Source: Candidatus Aminicenantota bacterium
GTDB lineage: Bacteria > Acidobacteriota > Aminicenantia > Aminicenantales > Aminicenantaceae
Reading direction: 5' to 3'
DNA length: 16,099 bases
NCBI GenBank assembly: GCA_030615975.1
Contig: JAUWYH010000013.1
Span: 1-16,099, forward strand
Both the position numbers and the translations under genes were made by a program. Positions 13,976 to 16,099 of the stretch are shown in pieces (the first letter of the stretch is position 1; each line of letters begins with the position of its first letter). The notes beneath the pieces were generated by a model, which saw only the letters and a list, made by a program, of their open reading frames with translations, did no database searches and was not told the origin of the DNA.

Positions 13976-14824
13976 GTGAGAGTCGCCATAGCTCAAATTA
14001 CACCTCACTTGGGAGATGTCAAAAAAAATTTTGACCTTCATCTCAAGTACATAAAAAAAGCAAAAAAGAAAAAGGCTGACCTTTTGATTTTTCCCGAACT
14101 TAGTTTAACTGGTTATACCCTTAAAGATTTGACTGAAGAAGTTGCCTTGAACCCCAAAAAGGATTCACTCTTCGGTGAGCTCAATGCGGCAAGCCGTCAG
14201 ATATCTCTTATCGTTGGTTTCGTGGAAGAGAAAGAAAAAGGCCTTTTCTACAATTCAGCTGCTTTTCTCTCAAAAGGGAAGATTCTCCATATTCACCGTA
14301 AAGTTTTCCTTCCTACTTACGGGATGTTCGAAGAAGGAAAGTTTTTTGCACAGGGCAGAAATTTTAAAACGTTTTTAACTCCCTATGGAAAAATGGGAAT
14401 GATGATCTGCTACGATTTTCTTCACTACGGAGCAAGCTATCTTCTTTTTGCCGGGGGCTCGGAAATCATCATTGTCCCCAGCGCAGCTCCTGGCCGAGGA
14501 CTCTCAAATAAGGAATGCTATGAGACAAGCCGAATGTGGGAGCTTATGGGAAGTGCTATCTCACGCTTCTCCTCTGCATTCCTTATTTACTGTAACCGTG
14601 TTGGATTTGAAGATGGAAAGCACTTTGCCGGAGGATCGTTCATCTATAACCCTATGGGCGAGCTTATCGCTCAAGCATCCTATCTTGATCAAGATTTTCT
14701 CATTCAAAAAATCAACTTGGCTGATATTCGAGAAGCCCGCAAAAAATGGCCTTACAAAAGAGACGATAGGCCCGAAATCATCCTTGAATCCCTAAAGAGG
14801 ATAATCAGAAATAATGAAGATTAA
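13976..14824 (+). CDS. Nitrilase-superfamily glutaminase subunit of a split NAD+ synthetase
   Basis: A 282-residue CN-hydrolase. The full catalytic triad is present: E41 in FPELSLTGY, K109 in HRKVFLPTYG and C145 in MICYDFLH. YGMFEEGKFF after the lysine closely matches the YGVFDE-RYF motif typical of the glutaminase domain of glutamine-dependent NAD synthetases rather than of general nitrilases. It should hydrolyse glutamine and pass ammonia to NadE, encoded immediately downstream with an 11-bp overlap (translational coupling). The start is GTG 13976 because the conserved strand VRVAIAQITPHLGD begins there. The frame is open for 67 more codons upstream, but that stretch is AT-rich, has no family resemblance and overlaps the divergent gene's start. 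No Shine-Dalgarno precedes the GTG. The specific pairing with NadE is inferred from motif and overlap. Confidence 0.88.
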   Translation: MRVAIAQITPHLGDVKKNFDLHLKYIKKAKKKKADLLIFPELSLTGYTLKDLTEEVALNPKKDSLFGELNAASRQISLIVGFVEEKEKGLFYNSAAFLSKGKILHIHRKVFLPTYGMFEEGKFFAQGRNFKTFLTPYGKMGMMICYDFLHYGASYLLFAGGSEIIIVPSAAPGRGLSNKECYETSRMWELMGSAISRFSSAFLIYCNRVGFEDGKHFAGGSFIYNPMGELIAQASYLDQDFLIQKINLADIREARKKWPYKRDDRPEIILESLKRIIRNNED

Positions 14825-15626
14825 CGGATCTTTTGTAGAAAAAGTTCTAACCGCATTTATCAAGCAAGAATTATCTAAATTCAACTACAAAAAGGGAATT
14901 CTGGGGCTTTCTGGCGGTCTTGACTCCTCTGTTTGTACCTTCCTGGCTGCAAAAGCCCTAAAACCGGCAAACGTCCTTGCTCTTATCATGCCCTACGGGG
15001 AATCTTTCAAAAGGGATGTAGAGGATGCTAAAGAGATTGCTAAGCTTTTAGGAATTCGATCAAAAATCATAAATATCTCTCCTGTAGTCAACGCTTATTT
15101 CTCAACATACCCCACCGACAACAGAATCATAAAAGGAAATAAAATGGCCAGAGAAAGGATGGCAATTTTATACGACTTCTCAGCTCGAGAGAAAGCCTTG
15201 ATTTTGGGAACGAGCAATAAAACAGAATTGCTCTTAGGATATGGAACAATTCACGGCGATATGGCCTGCGGGATAAATCCCTTAGGAGATTTGTATAAAA
15301 CTCAAATCAAGCAGCTGGCGCTTCACTTGGGGATACCTGAAAAAATCCGAAAAAAGACACCGACTGCAGGGCTATGGACAAACCAAACAGACGAGAAAGA
15401 ACTAGGTCTTTCTTACGCGAAAATGGATAAAATTCTCTTTCAATTGGTTGACCTGAGAAAATCAAAAAAAGATGTTATTGCCTCAGGCTTTAAGAAAGAA
15501 GAGGTAGAAAAAATTATTAGCTTGATAAAAAAATCTGAGTTCAAAAGAAAATTGCCTCCTATCGCCAAGATATCCGCCAGAACAGTTGGCCATGACTTCC
15601 TCTTTCCTTATGATTGGGATAAGTAG
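14814..15626 (+). CDS. nadE: NAD+ synthetase NadE, synthetase subunit
   Basis: NadE adenylates nicotinate adenine dinucleotide and amidates it to NAD+, the last step of NAD synthesis. At 270 residues it matches the short, single-domain ammonia-type enzymes. The PP-loop SGGLDSS (33-39) binds ATP pyrophosphate. GTSNKTELLLGYGTIHGDMACGINPLGDLYKTQ carries the substrate and second ATP-binding residues, followed by PTAGLW and the conserved DE.ELGLSY segment. The start ATG 14814 overlaps the upstream gene by 11 bp, with GAGG about 13 nt upstream. Since a nitrilase-type glutaminase is encoded directly before it, this looks like the two-polypeptide equivalent of the fused glutamine-dependent NadE. rsmI starts 5 bp downstream. 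Confidence 0.96.
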   Translation: MKINGSFVEKVLTAFIKQELSKFNYKKGILGLSGGLDSSVCTFLAAKALKPANVLALIMPYGESFKRDVEDAKEIAKLLGIRSKIINISPVVNAYFSTYPTDNRIIKGNKMARERMAILYDFSAREKALILGTSNKTELLLGYGTIHGDMACGINPLGDLYKTQIKQLALHLGIPEKIRKKTPTAGLWTNQTDEKELGLSYAKMDKILFQLVDLRKSKKDVIASGFKKEEVEKIISLIKKSEFKRKLPPIAKISARTVGHDFLFPYDWDK

Positions 15627-15631
15627 AAACC

Positions 15632-16099
15632 ATGCTCAAACAGGGGGAAAATGGAGAATCTAAGCCTCGAGGAAAACTTTATATTGTTGCTACCCCAATA
15701 GGAAACCTCGAAGATTTAACTTTCAGGGCTTTAAAAATCCTGGAAACGGTCTCTTTTATAGCCTGTGAAGATACCCGACAGACAATAAAACTGCTGAATA
15801 AATACAAAATAAAGAAAAAGCTTATAAGCTACTATCATCCAAGAGAAAGTCAAAAAATCCCAAAAATCATTCATCTGCTTAAAGAAGGCAAAGATGTGGC
15901 CCTTGTTTCTGACGCCGGGACTCCTGGTCTTTCAGACCCGGGCTATCCGCTTATCAGAGAAGCCATAAAAGCGGGCATAAAGATTATCCCGCTTCCTGGA
16001 GCCTCAGCTTTAACCACGGCCCTCTCAGCTTCTGGGCTTCCCACCAATAGATTTCTCTTCATAGGATTTCCTCCTTCCAAGAAGGAAGGCACAAAAAAA
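15632..16099 (+). CDS. rsmI: 16S rRNA (cytidine(1402)-2'-O)-methyltransferase RsmI, 3'-truncated by the window edge
   Basis: The first 156 codons of RsmI, which methylates the ribose of C1402 in the decoding centre with S-adenosylmethionine. Family motifs are LYIVATPIGNLEDLTFRAL at the N terminus, ACEDTRQT, ISYYHPRES, LVSDAGTPGLSDPGYPLI (the SAM-binding tetrapyrrole-methylase motif) and PLPGASALTTALSASGLPT. The frame runs open to the last base, so the C-terminal part lies outside the window. ATG 15632 is the only ATG in frame before the conserved core. It has no strong Shine-Dalgarno and follows the nadE stop by 5 bp, so it is probably translated by re-initiation. A better-looking site (AGGGGGAAA before ATG 15651) is in another frame and ends after 16 codons. 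Confidence 0.95.
   Translation, partial: MLKQGENGESKPRGKLYIVATPIGNLEDLTFRALKILETVSFIACEDTRQTIKLLNKYKIKKKLISYYHPRESQKIPKIIHLLKEGKDVALVSDAGTPGLSDPGYPLIREAIKAGIKIIPLPGASALTTALSASGLPTNRFLFIGFPPSKKEGTKK

Noticed and set aside
15651..15701. ATG with good AGGGGG site inside the start of rsmI
   Set aside because: It is out of frame with RsmI and ends after 16 codons.

Overview
The window carries about fourteen housekeeping and metabolic genes from an AT-rich bacterial chromosome. There are no tRNAs, rRNAs, insertion sequences, phage genes or CRISPR arrays. NAD-dependent LigA, MurA and MurB, RsmI and a bacterial-type signal peptide identify a peptidoglycan-making bacterium. The taxon cannot be fixed from sequence alone. 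The secreted TPR/coiled-coil protein, the DUF4388-like/J-domain/TPR protein and the amino-acid catabolic genes would fit an uncultured lineage such as Aminicenantota or an Acidobacteriota relative. That placement is a low-confidence guess.

Layout. (1) Positions 1-2449, plus strand: the 3' part of a class I/II PLP aminotransferase, then a Cys/Met-metabolism PLP enzyme. (2) 2453-3865, minus strand: an NAD(P)-dependent aldehyde dehydrogenase, convergent with the first pair. Its leader appears to hold a 15-codon upstream ORF with a near-perfect Shine-Dalgarno and a U_UUA_AAG heptamer. (3) 4097-7891, plus strand: murA, HIT protein, UPF0173 hydrolase, YacP-like NYN protein and DUF2520 protein, a probable operon. 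(4) 7857-8804, minus strand: murB, whose 3' end overlaps the DUF2520 gene. (5) 9020-10210, plus strand: a secreted TPR protein behind a near-consensus sigma70-type promoter. (6) 10334-12337, plus strand: ligA. (7) 12340-13776, minus strand: a composite DUF4388-like/J-domain/TPR protein. (8) 13976-16099, plus strand: a split glutamine-dependent NAD synthetase (nitrilase-type glutaminase plus NadE) followed by rsmI, cut by the window end.

How the genes relate. MurA and MurB catalyse the two consecutive steps from UDP-GlcNAc to UDP-MurNAc but sit in separate units facing each other. The first three genes look like amino-acid or thiol-amino-acid breakdown plus oxidation of an aldehyde. The NAD synthetase pair supplies the cofactor that LigA and the dehydrogenase use.

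Two sequence-level patterns stand out. First, murA, murB and the NAD-synthetase glutaminase have no Shine-Dalgarno, and each has a promoter-like -35/-10 pair placed so that transcription would begin at or 1-2 nt before the start codon. They look leaderless. The TPR gene, ligA and the upstream ORF instead have promoters with leaders and Shine-Dalgarno sites. Second, all three convergent gene pairs abut (2-3 bp gaps) or overlap (35 bp), with no visible intrinsic terminator between them.
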